Positions 44,601 through 59,600 of a DNA stretch of 64,000 nucleotides are shown here, in pieces. The DNA lies in the NCBI RefSeq assembly GCF_032854445.1, contig NC_088305.1, positions 26,686,628 to 26,750,627 on the forward strand, read 5' to 3'. Positions within the stretch are counted from its first letter, which is position 1, and every line of letters begins with the position of its first letter. The position numbers were made by a program, and so were the translations under genes. The DNA is from Liolophura sinensis. Lineage: Eukaryota; Mollusca; Polyplacophora; Chitonida; Chitonidae. The notes beneath the pieces are model-generated. The model ran no database searches. It had not been told where the DNA came from and was given only the letters and a program-made list of their open reading frames with translations.

Positions 44601-47600
44601 GTACATCTCATTTATGTTCAACTGCGACGTGTTCATCTGCCTGTCGGCCCATGCTCATGGACCTTTCACTTAATAACGACTGGCCTTTGACATCGACGTT
44701 TTCCGATTTGTCGGATTTATTACATTTCTTTGCAAACTGGCACGTACTAAATTCTTCTGCAGAAATACAAATTTGTATACGCATTGTATATGTATATGAT
44801 AAAAATGTTCTTCACCTGATAGACTCAATTTTTTAGTTCGTCTTCTTTTGGAAGCTGTCAAAATAGGCTATTTACGGTAATAAATATAACTTTGGCAGGT
44901 GTTAACGTTTGGTGGGGGGGGGGGGGGGGGAGGGAGTTACATTTATTTATTTTTAGTTGATCGGTGTTTTACGCCCTGGTGAAGAACCTTTCACTTATAC
45001 GACGAGGGGTAGTAATATTGTCTGAGTAAACCGGATAGACCCCGGAGGAAACTCACAGCCATCCGCAGGTTAATGACAGATCTTCTCGCGTACGAATACA
45101 GAGGAATACACCATTGGCCTTCACTTCGGAGGCCCCGGTGAAGATTGCCGTATGTCAAGTTTTGGCGTCCCTTGGGCAGGTACATGTGTCGGAAGAGGCA
45201 GCTGGACAAGATGGAGCGTTTATTGCTTACGTCATCTTTTTTCAGTATTTGCTATGTTAATGTATGTCAAATGGAGCAGAAAAATATAGAGAATTTTATT
45301 GTTTATTCCAAGATATTCTCAAAGCTGGACACCTTGGGCACATGTTTACGACCGAATTTATACACAGCAAAAAGAGCATTTCTTTTAAGACTCGACTTTA
45401 TGGATATTTCCATTTCGTACATCGACTTCAAAGCATCTAAAGGCTGGCAGAAATGAGCTCTTTGAAAAGGGTATGTGAAGCTGTATTAGTTAACCACACA
45501 TGCTTGCATCAGAGACAAACGCGTTCGTTTCCTGCTCTTTCTGTACTTCTCTTTAGAATTTGTCAGTTCTCAAAAAAATATTTGTAGCGTAAATATTACG
45601 CAAACATCGTTCCCTAGTTGACTTGGATCACGAACAACTATGTCCGAGGAGATTTAATGGAAAATGTTTTCAGAACTGTAGCTTCCCTCTGGTCAATATT
45701 TGAACAGAACCATCTTTTATCACCATATGCTGGGTATCATTTTGATTGTTAAGTCCACTCGATTGGTTACATGACTGTTCAAACAGAGACATTCATTTGT
45801 ATGTTACATCTTCAGGAAATGCTCAGAGAACAGATTTAGCATTTGCTGAATAAACGAAATAGCCAGGACTCATACTGCATTAGCAGACAAATCTGGGATT
45901 TAGGTTATTTCCATCTGAAAAATGCCTTACCAACTGAATATTCCTGTTAGAAGTAATTCTAGTTATACCTGTCGGTTTATAAGCGATAAACGCTCTTTAC
46001 ATCACACATGTTTTGCCACAGTACACCAGATAACCGTATACTTAAAAAAAACACAAAAAACCCGCAAAGAATACAAAAAACCCAAACAAACAAAACAAAT
46101 AGAGCATTTAAAGGCAAACAAAATGCTAACATGAAACGCTCAAAACGCTAACACGCTAAGATGAAAGACCATTAAACACTGTACATCAAAACAGCTCCAT
46201 TTAATTAAAACATTTTTTTCAATCTATTCGAATGCATTTGAGAGTTCGAATTCTGTGGTGCCCGTTTCTGTCAGTTTTTTGCCCAGTGGTTTATCATCAG
46301 ATTTTTGCCAATTTAACGCACATAGACTGCTATAAGTTATCGATAAAAATGCTTATACACATAGGTTTATGAATACATTCAACGAATGAGCCTTGAAACG
46401 TGTTGTATCATGCACAAATATGGATAACTAATAGCTTCTCATTCATTACAGACCACAGTAGAGCCTGATGTTTTAAAACAATTTTACTTGGTTGGAAAAA
46501 TTCTAAAGAAATATATCCAACTATTTTTTGGACAGATTTTAACGGTCGTTCGTCTGATATATGCTACATTTTAATGTTTTCTTTCCCTTTAAGCGTGATA
46601 TTATTGATCACATTTGCTTCACATTAGCAGCTCATCAACCATGTTTCCTATGTATATATTCCAATGGGGAATAAATGCGCTACCGCTACTCAATGATTTT
46701 TCATTTCCTCGACGGGAATCGTAGTTTCCAGAATAAACCATTGGCAGTCGCCAAACATTTTTGAATCTTCCCGACTTAACGTACAACAGAACGTAGAGAT
46801 AAATTTGGGTGTGTGACTGCATTAGCTAATGGTTAATCGACTGCAAAGTGTCGATACTTTAGTGCTACAGAGCTATCGTACTGTAACAGAGATGCGATAT
46901 TCTTTCGCCGCAGCCTACCACGGGTGGAGGAAACTGGTGTGAGTGGGTTTTGACACCCGGTCTGACGAACTTTCTTACGTGTGACGTATGGTTCTGCACA
47001 GAATATTGGTGTAATGCTACGTGGTTTGGGGCAATATACTGTGTCTTCTTGTGGCAATGCTAGTCCATGCCGTCAAAGTGATGCCGCCACTAAAGTATCA
47101 TGCCGAAAACACCAGACATGACACCCCACTGAGTCACATTGTACTGACACAGTGCCATCCAGTTCTGTTTCCTTGCTCTAACCTCTGAGTGCTGAGCAAG
47201 CGAGGCTGGATCAAGTACCATATTCTTAAGTTTGGTAATGCCAGTTGATCCCTGGTCTTCCGAGGCGAACGCTCTGACCATTACATCACTGAAGTGGTCA
47301 GAATAGAAATTTGACGTCAACCCATGCGCATTCAAGTCACAAAGCCACAGGTCTTTTGGACTGGAAATCAAACCCTGAGCCTCTCGCATACAAAACTATC
47401 AGCCTAAGCATTGCTCGATGCTAATGTGAATAATGGAGAATGGTATATAAAAAAAGCTGGAAGTTGTAAATATCTTATGGTCAATGTGGAAACATGCTCG
47501 CCGGAAATTATAACGTCAGAAATATAATAACGAAGTATGCATTTTTTTTAGGCCAACCGAAGTTATTTCCTGTACGTTCTTGCTATTTCCGGGCAGCGCC

Positions 47601-50600
47601 ATCACCAGGCTAGTGTCAGTTTGATGAGCGATTTGGTGGCAGCTTCGATACAAGATTCTCCGTTTTTAGTTCTCTGTAATAATTATACTTGTGCCAACTC
47701 GTTTGAATTAAATAATACATAACGATACGAAATCCATATATTTGGTTATTCTTTACTTGTCCAGCTTAAGAAATTGGCCAAAACCTGATCAGTCTTTTGT
47801 TAGTATACTGTGACTATATGCAGGGCCATTTGTATACTGAATGTCTTAGGCATAATGTTCCAGGAAAGATTCACTATAAATGAGGCGATTGTGGGACCAA
47901 TTCTATTCCTATTATATATAAATTACATATCGAAAGTAACAGACGTCCTGAATAGCATACTCTTTGCAGACGATACTAGGACAACTTATTCCTGTGAAAA
48001 TGTCGATGAGGCTCTCACGACTTCATCTTACGAGATAGCAAAGCTGACCACTTGGTTCTGTGCAAACGTAATGTTAACAAGACAAAGTATATGTTAATCT
48101 CGCCCGCGAGTAAACATAGACCACAAATTACTGTTCCCTTGACTGTTTCTGAGACAGAGGTTAAACGAGTCAGGGAGTTCAAATTTCTTGGTTTTATGTT
48201 TAACGAAAAGCTAAATTGGAAGTCACACATAGATTGTATTCGTAAAAAGGTATCGTGGAATCTAGGTATATTAAACAACATGAAGGACTCGATGAATAAA
48301 AAAAAACACTTTTATCCTTTATTATTCTTTGATCTACCCTTATTATTCATACGGGAATATTTTGTGGGCAAACACGTATAAGTCTGACTTGCAGCCTCTG
48401 CAAATATTTCAAAAACGCGCTATTGGAATTGTGACTATGTCTAGGTCCCTAGAACACACAAAGCCACTTTTTTGTGCTCTTGAAATTCTGCCCTTATGAT
48501 ATTGCATAAATATTTTTATCACCCCGAAGTATTACCACCTAGGTTTAATAATTACATTATTAAAAACATTGACGTACGTCACTATAGCACAACACGTCGG
48601 CCATTAGATCTGTATAGAACCCCCTTTAAAAGTAATCTGTCCTATAGTTCACTTGAAATAGCTGGCCCTCGGGAAGGAAACAAACTCTCTTCATACTTAC
48701 GCAATATTCAGTCAATTTTCTTATTGAAATCTAAACTCAAATCGTACATGCTACAGCACTTTATCTCCGTTTAGTCTAACACACAATAATATACTTGATA
48801 GTCGTTACTATAACCACCTGTATATATTATTTATTTATTTAGTTTTTTTCACAGGAACAGAGAATCACGGTATTCCTAATCACCATAGTTCACACGCCTG
48901 AATTATATACAAATTGTATGTTAATGGAACAGAGCATGCTCTATGGAGCTTTGTTCCCGCCAGTATGTTTCCGTGTGTTTATATGAATCTTATGTTTTGT
49001 ATATTATATTGGTGAATAAAGAAACAAACAAACAATGGTGTCAGCACTTAGACTGACAAACATGAGTGAATAAGGATGTATGTCTAAGAGGTAACAATTT
49101 GATTATTTATCAAGAAAAATGATTTGTTTCTATATGAGTCAAGAGCATTTCAGGAATCTTAAAATACAGCCTGGCTTTCGTATACTTCCATAACATGTAA
49201 TAATTTGTATTGTGACAATTAACTTCGCTTGCTCACTCGCCTGACACGTCACTTTCGCTGCAATGCAATTTTTGTCCTTTGTTTCATTAGTATTTTACGA
49301 CGGGATGAAAAATATTTCACTTACATAAAAACAACCAAAGGATCTGGTACGATAGGGCGAAGAATCGGCCCCAGAGAGATAAAATAAGAAAGTGCAAATC
49401 TCAAAATCCCATCACAGTTCTGGTGGTTGCTTAGTAATAACCCGACAAAAATCCACTGTCGGTCAAAATCGCCAATTTTTCGTTCAAACTGTGTTCTTAA
49501 TTTACAGTATGAAGATTCAACATTAACCAGAAAAATATTTTTTTACTGAAGCTTTCGTGTGTGTATTTCTAGGTGCTGTCAAAGTTTGGATTTGGTAAAC
49601 ATTTGTCTTCAGATGTAAAACATACACTTCATAACGTGATCAGTTTTGACATATTTCGGCAAGTTAAAAATCCGTATTTCTGCCATAGTTTTTCAGGCAA
49701 CATTCATAGTATCCTGTCGTGGAGAACAGGTTACAGGTATATTAAATAATGCATGCTGATAGAACTTAAGACGTGTGTAGTGATCAACCCTAAAAAGGCA
49801 CATATCGTCGAGTTTGTGTGATCATAGAAAGGCATTTAACCATAATAGAATCTCTGTTTTTAATGTGATGCCTTTTCTCTGTAGTATGATCAACAAGGAT
49901 TAGAGAAGGCCGTATATGTCTGTATGCCTATGTGTGAGTAACGGTGGGAAAAGCTGGGGTTGATGTATTAGCAATCAGGCTGGAACATTGATAAAGCCGA
50001 GTGGATTGATGAGCAGCTCATGTTCGTCTACCGCTATCACCCCTCACAAAGTTAAGGTAGCTTTCAAACCGGAGGATCAAATTCAGAGGGATGTTTTCTG
50101 TCATTATGTCGGTAGTATGTTCAGAAATGTATGTCCCCACTGTAGCTTTTTGTTGAAAAGAGCCATGAAATATGATAACATATCACCATAGGGAAAGCGA
50201 GGGAACAAAGATAATGACTCGGTAACGTGCAATATATTGTACTCTGAAAATGTCATTTGAGAATAAAGACTATTGATCGAAACCCCGAGGCCATCTTTGG
50301 ACGCTATCCGCACCAGATAAGGCTAAACATGGCGGCCGGGTCACGTGACGGGAAGTGGCTGTCTATAGGACGATAAATCCGTAAACGACGTGGAAAAGAG
50401 CTGAACTGATGTTATCGGTAAAAACATTGAAGCATTGTCAGGACGTTTTCAAAAGTTACCTCGGATTTAAAATCAGGAGTTTCGATAGATTTTGAAGAAA
50501 AATGAAACAACAGAGGAAATTTTTGCATAACTTGTTATCTTATTGGGTGAAGTTTGCATTAGATTAAACCATTGAACCCTATGTAAACATGTGCAGTTCC

Positions 50601-53600
50601 ATAACTGTTTAGGGAATAGCCTCAGTTTCTCCAGGGCTGGCAGTTATCAACGTTCTGTAAACTGTAGTGTTTATAGACATTTAATCTGAAATAAAGACAC
50701 GTGTACATTAGTATGTTCATTAGTCATTCTTTCATGATCTGTAAGACCGGTGTGAATGCATTCTGTGTGAACATGCCCAATTCCATAGGTACTCAGACAA
50801 TTGCTTAAGTTTCTCTGGTGTTTACAATTTTCACCCTATATAGCAGTGTTTCAGGGGATTTTCTTGTAGTCTGGAATAAACATATACGTCATTCTTATAC
50901 GATCACTAAGAACAGTGAGTCTGTTTTGCAATTACACATGGTTATCACGAGGAATGGGATTTCAGCCTGACTTTCAAATAGCAGTTTTTGGGCTTCTATG
51001 TCCGAAACTATTCTGTAAGAGAAGAAAATAACAAGCCTAAAATATATCGCCTCCGCCTACACACGTCATTTCTCCCGAAAGGCCAAAAGGGATAATGGCC
51101 ACAGCACGTTTTATAACTATGTTGGACAGTTCATTGTTGTAAATGTTGTGTTTAGTGCCTATATATATTTGCATCCCAATGTAGTGTTAACGTGAGCTTG
51201 TACGAGGCATACAAAGGTAGTGTAGTCACATATGGTTCAGCATGTTATGTGTTATTGGATACTAATTATCAAAATGTCGTCTCTGCTGTGATCGCTACCA
51301 CAGTGCCAGGCGGGTTCTTTGTCCTGAATCTATAGCTACACTAAAGCCTCCAATTACAAAGCAAGACTATCGGTAGTAGGTTAATTAAAGAGGAATCCGT
51401 TAGAACGTGTGATGATTCGTGACAATCCATTAACCTTGTCATCATTTCATTAACCCAATATTCACACGTAGTTTGTACAGTTAACACGAAAGCCCTAGCA
51501 AGACCAATTTTCTTTTTTTTTTTTTACAATGTCGTTGTTACAATAAATGAAGTCATCACAAGGAGGCTTGTTAACTGGGAACAAAACGCTCCGGTAATTT
51601 GAACGGATTCTGCACAAAGTCCTTAGATGATGAGCCCGTGAAATGGGTAGGTGACGAAGCAATTTGGAATTCCAAATGTTACTGTCACAATATGTTACTT
51701 GAATTGTTTAAGGAAATAGAAGAATATGAATGAGCCCCTCAATCCCAAGATCGTGGCATTTTATATTCTGCTGTATACATTTACATAATCATGCATCTTT
51801 TCTCTTAATTAAAAAGCCTTGTTAATAGTAGAGCTTAGTGATTGCCAAGAACAGTTTTCAGGAAGTAGGAGAACAATATTGTTCCAATGTTCTTGATATG
51901 AAAGGAAGCTGTTCTGTTGTTCATCATTCGGGTGCTAACTTTGAACATCTTTCGATGAGCTAGAAACGTCAAATGCACAAATGTAAAAGACTCATGAAAC
52001 ACTCTTGAGTAGTCTGCGAACGGACACACCATGTAAATCATTTCACTTCATTCTTTTATATTGTATTTCTGCTTAAACCCAAGTTCTGCATATATGCTAA
52101 TCATCATCGAAGCATGATCAAAGTGACGATTTTATCTTTTGTCTCTTTGTGGTTCGTGTTCTTCTTTGCAGCAATTTTCACCAGTTGAAGCTGGTTTTGT
52201 ATAGACTGGGATCTTTTATATTAGGATTCCGGCTACGACAGGAATTGTAAACTGTAAGGAACAGCTGCTAGACGAAAACATCCATATTTCTTTGCAAATA
52301 GCCACGCCAACGCTCAGAGTAAAATATCGAGAATAAAAGTCTTAAGCGATAGATAATTTGCGTTATTTTCACATTAGTGGTGGAATGTTTTGACGAGCGA
52401 CTACTGATTATTCGGTAAATACGCGTTTAATGCATGGATACATGAGTGAATATATAATGGGATCAAGGCATGGATGCGCACGGGTAAATAGGGAAGTAAT
52501 TGAATGTGTTGATTGGTAAAGACACGAATCAGTGAATGCTCGAATACATATTTATGTATGTTATCCCTTTGATTGGTGCCGTTCGCAGACTACTCAAGAT
52601 TGTTTCATGAGGGAAACGAGGAGCTGCACTGCCATTCAATCAGGGCCTCCTGACGAACCAAAAAGGACGGGATTCGAACTACAACTTACGTTCCTAGGAA
52701 ACTGACGGTTAAATTATGACAACGCGAAAAAGATATGAACAAAACAGATGTTACAAATATGAAAGGAATCGTGTGAACTTCACCACTGCTGTTGCCGCTA
52801 AACTTTACTCATCTGTTTTGCATTATTTGTGTTTTAAGATCATCTGCAGAACATTTAACTAATTCAGAGTCAGGAATGATTATATTGGGAGGAGCTTGGG
52901 TACACTAGTGGTTAGAATTTATTTATTTTACGGGAGTTTTACGCCGTGCTCAAGAAATATTTCACTTACACCACGGAGGTCAGCACTGAGATGTGAAAAA
53001 GCGGGATGTAGTCAGAGAAATGTCACAGTAATTCAGTAGTTACCTGTTAAATGACTCATGACTCAAGCTAGTGGAACACATATTGTTTATCTTATTTGCA
53101 TAAAACAATCGACAATCATTTGAACGCTATTAAATATTAATAATGTTTCATATGATGTTTAAAACGCTCTTTTTAACAATGGACTACCTCTTAAAGTAAG
53201 ACAACACATTGTGGTGGATGGAACAGGCAGAGGCTTTTTTAATAAATGGATTGCTGCCCGAATGAACGCGCCATGCGTGAATGAACGAGCAATATAATCG
53301 GTATTTACTGACATTTGGAGAGGTTGGTGCATCACGGCGTGAAGCGGAATAAACCCGCGTGTGGATTCACTCATGGCTGAACGTCACGCAGGATATAGCC
53401 CGAAGAAGTACGCCGTGAATGAGTGAATCAGGAGTGCAGAAGACAGCAGTAATCAAATAAAGAAACGGATTTTGCAACCTCTTGTACACCAACGCTATTT
53501 AGTTAAAAAAAAAAGACTTCGTTTGTGCATAGCTCAAAAACAACGTCTAGCTTCATTTCAGTGGATCTATGTGTCGGAGCAGATATTCATATACCAGCCG

Positions 53601-56600
53601 TCAACCAAGGTGTACGTTTCAGGTAACTAAGGTCAAGGCTGATTCCCAAAAAGAAGTTTAACACAAACTACCTAAGAGCTAACAAGGCAAATAAACAACG
53701 AAATTAGGACGGGATCATGCAAAGAGAAGCATTCAACAGTTTTCACTGATGATGGACAGACGGAAGGTATGTTCTAGGCGAGTGTGTGAAATCAGTATTC
53801 AAATCGTATACCACGCCAGTATATAAGTTGTCCACAATAAAATATGTACCCCTATCGCAGTTGCGCTTTGAATACTTTTGTTCATATATCCGAAGTAGAA
53901 ATCTAACTCAAGACGGTGAATATTCGGCGCCTAGCCCCGGGGTAAGTGGCATGCTAAATGTAGCTCACCATGCAACAGAACAATCGCTACAGGCATCTAG
54001 TATTTAACAAACATGAACACTGTATTCATTTCTGGCGTTCCACTATCGTTTGCGCGCTCGTTTTTTTTTTTTTTCGAGAATAGCCCACCAACTGAATTCT
54101 TCTAGCATTCCACCACCTAGCCTTTATTTGTGGCGCATCTCTAGCACACCATTGACATATCTGCTGAATACTCCAGGCTGTTTAACACCATTCATTCAGA
54201 CTTTGTTTGTGGCGTTCCATTAACTCATCACTAGCTCGCCTGTTGCAGGCTTGTAGCATTCAATCGGCATTCACCTAGCTTTATTTTGACGCTCCATTAA
54301 ATCACCACTGGCACGCGTGCTGCAGACTTATAGAACTCTAGTGCCATTCATTTAACTTTAATTTATGGCGTTCCATTAGCTCACGACTAGAACGCCTGTT
54401 GCAGGCTTGTAGCACTCTACCGGCATTCACTTAGCCTTTATTTGTGACTAACTCACCACTTTTCACGCAGTTTTAACCTACGAATAGCTCATCATTATAT
54501 ATTTGCATATATATTAATATAATATTTATACAAATATACTTATACACACAGGTTTGAAATGTATATATAAAAATGATATGCATTTCATATTTAACGCATG
54601 GCAAACTACATTGCGTGTCGTCACTTGTAGGGTGTTTTTGATTGGCTGAGGTCACCCTACACCAAAGAATAAAGATGTATTCACAAACAATAGAAACGGA
54701 AAAAAATAGGCATAGTATACATTGTATGAATAGCTAATCGTAATGTTATTATTTTTTCATTTGCACTGGAGAAATACGTGAGCTTATTTTTCAGATATAA
54801 TCATGTGGGGCATTCTCTGATGTCAGCTGCACTTATTTTGTCCCAGTAAAATGAAATCAAACATTATGTATTGAAATTTGAGAACTTGATGTTATATCCG
54901 ACAATGTAGAATTGTTAGTTATAATGCCGGGATATCGGGATGAATGAGTGCATCCTTACTGTAATACATGGGATTTCAGAGGCATTGGAACGTGCTAACA
55001 AATCGGGAAAAAACAACAAATTGAATTTTGCTCTGTCTCCAATGCAAACAAAGGTAAAAAATCGGAAGTGTTCAGTAGATAGGAAATAGTTTGTGAGGAA
55101 TGAAGAATGGTGGAGACAAGTTAAACGAATCTGGACACCGTTCCGTTAACGCCAGGAAAAAGAAACAGATCCATGAATAATCTATTGATTCGTGTGTAAG
55201 ATATCAGTCAGATATCGCTAGAATTCCGGTTTCACCTCATGATCACTTTTTATGATCTCCAGAGCGGTAAACGGCGAAACATTGGAGGATAGGGATCGGT
55301 TTTGGAAATGAAACCGCATCGCTGAGGTCTTTTCAGCTCTAAAGGGGCCGGACCTGGACGATGATTGAACGCCGCTTACCGCCAGCACTTGTGCGGGGTT
55401 CTAATCACGGACACATTCTGTGGATGACCTTTCTGCCACATACGTCTTCAGTTGGACTATCATCGAATTTGAAAATCAGATCTAAGGCTGTCAGATCATT
55501 CCATCTGGCTTCTTTCTCTTGTAGAGAAAGAGCACGACAGCGGTACATTCATTCTGGGGTCTTGTTAGCCCGTCAGAAGCTGTGCCTGGGAAGAAACGAG
55601 CACATATGACCAGGCGAATGGAATGATGTCTGCCGAAATAAAACGGCCAATTTAGATGCATGAATTTCTGCAGATATCGTATCGATACGAAACCTGTCAA
55701 AGCTGAACACGTTTATTGATGAATGCGTTAGGGTATACCCAGTAAATAACAAGACTTATAACTGGGGAATATTTCATCCATCGAACACATTCAATTTTCT
55801 TTTCCATCCGCTACGACTGGCATAGGCTGGGAACGTCAAACAGACTTTCTCTGGCCCCGGAGAGCTCGATGTCTTTACCATTTTCCAAAGTCCCGCTGAG
55901 TAACGGGACGAGCTAGAACAGATTGCTCTTCATTTCTGTTTGAATGTCATTCAAGTGCCCTCGGGAGATGCCAGACCCTACCCGATAAGCTTGCACCTTG
56001 AGCTCTGGCTGAATCCCGTAGCCAACGCGCTGACGATTCTGGTTTAAGACTTTCAAAGTCCCTCGGGTCCTTCGTAGGAAATCTTGATTGTATCGCGGCT
56101 AGGTCAGCCTAGGCAACACGTCAATAGAACTAGCCGAAGTCGACAGCTATCAACTCTAATTACCTCCACATAATAGCTTTGTCAACACTCCTCTAACCCC
56201 TACGGGCTTCTACGGTCTTCAGAGCAGAAATTGTTTCTAAGCGATCTTCATTGCTTAATGCATTGGTATTTGGATAAGCTGTCCAAATGACCAGGGCTTC
56301 CTACACTGACGTTTGCACATCTCTAGAACGACGTCAAACTGGGCTGCTTATTCATTGGTCCATGGGCACTTAGCGCTTACTATCAGTTTCGCCAGCCAAT
56401 AAAACCGTAAAGTAGTCCGACTGATCTTCAATTCAAAGATGTTAATTGTTAATTTAATTAGTTTCTATTCTTACTCGATTTCGGGACTCTAATGATACGT
56501 GATTTCTCTCCGCATTAAAATTTTCACAAGCGATGTCGATGAGGAAATGCACTCATTTATTTATAGACTATATTTGATTGGCTGTACTCCAGTGTTTTTC

Positions 56601-59600
56601 AATTAAACGGCCGCGGTCAAATATGTGGGTCGAGGCGTAGCCTTCCTCAGCTACCCAGGAAAACCCCTGACTTAAAACCGCAGCTAATATAATGAGATCT
56701 AAATTTGGACTTTTGAAATTATTGCCCGGGGACTGATAAGATCCAGTGAATGATTTATTTATTTATCTGATCAGATTTTCACGCCATCCTCAGTGATATT
56801 GAACTCATACGATGGCGGTAAGCATTATAGTGAGAGAAAACCATACAAAAAAAACAATTCGCAGGTTGCTGGCAGACCTTCCCACTTACGACCGGAGAGG
56901 ATTTCAGCATAAGTTGGACTCACAGCATCCGCTTTGGTGAGAGAACCTTGGGTGTTCCTCTCTTACAACTTGGCAAATGAAGCCTAGAGGGCCCAGTTAG
57001 TGAGCGTCAGCTAAGCTTGAAAATATTATAACAGAACGTCAATAAGCAAGTATTACGTCTACTTTTTCAATCTATTAGCTCTGAAACATGTTAATTTTGT
57101 TACTGTTACTGAATCGCAGAAATGAATCTGTCATGCCTTGTTTAATATCTTTTACTGCCTTTCGCCTTCCTCGAATAATACGTAGTCGGGTATTCCATTA
57201 CATCAGTCCAAGAAACTTCCATTTTGGAAGTCACGCTCCAGTATGATATGTTTTATCTACTTAGCATTTTACATTCTTTAATAAGTATCTATAATCAAAA
57301 CAAATCCGGAATATTACTTAATAAAGAACAATCATCAATGATCCTGTCGCACATTGATGACATTAACCTGTTTCTTACAATCAAACTCTCACAACCTGTA
57401 AATACATTTACAATGTTTCTGCAACATGTAGCCAAGCAAAAATGATTCCTACCAAAAAAGCTCACAACTTGGTGCTAGCCACGAAATACGCCAAACCGCA
57501 CCACGATTCTTCAACAAGGCACGGTATGCATCAACAATGGCGTCTCTTTCATGTCTTTCTCAAATTAATATCGCCATGACGGTGTTCATTGAGAAAGGCT
57601 GACGAAAATGTCTTCTGGTGGAAGCTTTGCTATTTGCTCAAAGAAGAATATTAGAAATTCTTGTATTGTTATGGGCAATGATGTCTTGTAAGCAGGGCAT
57701 GGACGACTGTTCCAGGAATGATAGATTGTGGAGAACGCCAAGCCATTGAGAGAGAGGATGTTGTGTTGTTGGCAGACGACAGATCATGAGACGCGTCTCA
57801 TGTTAATCCTGCGGCACTCTAACTGCGTCAAGAAAGAGGGTGGGTAAGCCGAGGGAAGGAGGCCGATAAGCAAATCTTTGTATCCGAGTAACTCGTTGCG
57901 AGCTTTAGATAGGTAGGGCGCTCTCCTGCAGTGCATACATTCTTATGGCTTTTCGAACATTTAATTCCCCGCCATTTCCTTTGGGACTCCAGCGTTTCAT
58001 AGCGGGCATAAAGGCAGACATTGTCCACGGCTATCCCCAGTAATGAAACTGTATGAAGAGCCTTTGCAGACGACTTTGTCTGCAGGAATCCGCTGTAATC
58101 ACGTGGTCCAGAAACCAATCTATCCAGCAATATTTTTGACCAGAAGGGGTCATTAAATAATTGAAAGAGGTCTGGATAAAATGTATGTAAGCACGATAGC
58201 CGGGGTTAGGTGCGAATCGGCTTATAGCCTTCCTGCTGGTAACCAGCACGACCCATAGTCGTCTACCGGGGTTATATATGTGTATGCGGTAAACCTGCGA
58301 AGTTAATGCCCACAGTTCGTATATCAATATTCCTACCGTCATCTCCATGATGAGGGTAAGGCTTAAGTACAATATGCATTATTATCTTGCCAATAATTCC
58401 ACCGGGATGGCAAAAGCAAAACCGAGAACGGCCTGAAAAGACGGACGGGCCTATTGCACTCGTAAACATCACGGGAATCTTCCGCGGCAAATCGGTCTGA
58501 AATCACCTTCAGACAAAGCCCGTCGTTTTACGACTAAAGTCACGAACAACGCAACTTAAGTAACCTCAACGTATTCAATGTCCCACACCGTGTGCAGACG
58601 AAAACCTAGGTATAACCTATGCCACCCCAACAGGCATAACACTGTGCCTGAAAGCTTCCGTTCCAGGGCTGGGAATTTCTTGATAAGGTATCTATAATTA
58701 AAATCAATCAACCCAGCGCATGATAAATGTTTACACTTTTCCCATCGCTTTCCCAATCACGCAAAGGGATCACAAATGACATTTTTTATCACAAAGAATG
58801 TAGATTTTCATTCCATTTGCAAAATACACCAAAAGATTTTATTGTAAGTTTTGTTGAAGCAGTCATATACTTTTGAGGTTTTAACGCCTCTGTGTTCTTT
58901 GTCCATAATGCCTGTTTGTTTATAGAACACTTATGCACTAATCTATCATAAACCGTGCGCGTTCCTGTAACATTATTTTATATGCATCGTAACAAGCGAT
59001 TCTTCCCCGCGATCGTACGTGGAAAAGTCTGCCAGGAACCTGCGTATTTAGGTTTACTTAGGGTTCTACCACCATATGGGTAAATACCCTTGACTTACGG
59101 CGTAAAACACCAATCAAATAAAAAATCAATTACAGGTGATTACTTTTCAGGTATTAAAATTATTAATAAACAAAAAGTAAATAATTAAAGAGACCAAATA
59201 AGCAATAAACAATATGTTGCATAATCTGTGACGGGATAACTTGGGGTAAAAAGTGTTTCTGACGGACAAATTTCAGTTCAGTATTCATGGCACTAATCGC
59301 TAGGCAAAAAGTTTTCCAGTTCTAATATCCGATCGGTTGGTGGAATTTGACCGAAAATCAATCGTCACATGTCGGTTGGTATTGATTATTAAAGCCAACC
59401 ATTTGTTCATGAATCTAAAGAAACTGAGATTGTCCGTTATTCTGCATGATACTAAACAACATATTTTCCGCACAATGGCATGGCGCACTGGAAAAGTTAA
59501 ACACGACAAAGATGTGTATTGTATTACACAATATTAAAAATACTTGATGGGGAATAACACAAGAGTAGCAACGACGGTGTGTTCATTGGCAAATGGTCAC

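Noticed and set aside
55361-55609. 82-codon open frame in GC-richer DNA
   Set aside because: No known domain and no start or splice context; likely chance.
57828-58372. Open frames of 100-113 codons on the minus strand
   Set aside because: No similarity that I recognise, overlapping in different frames, no splice pattern.
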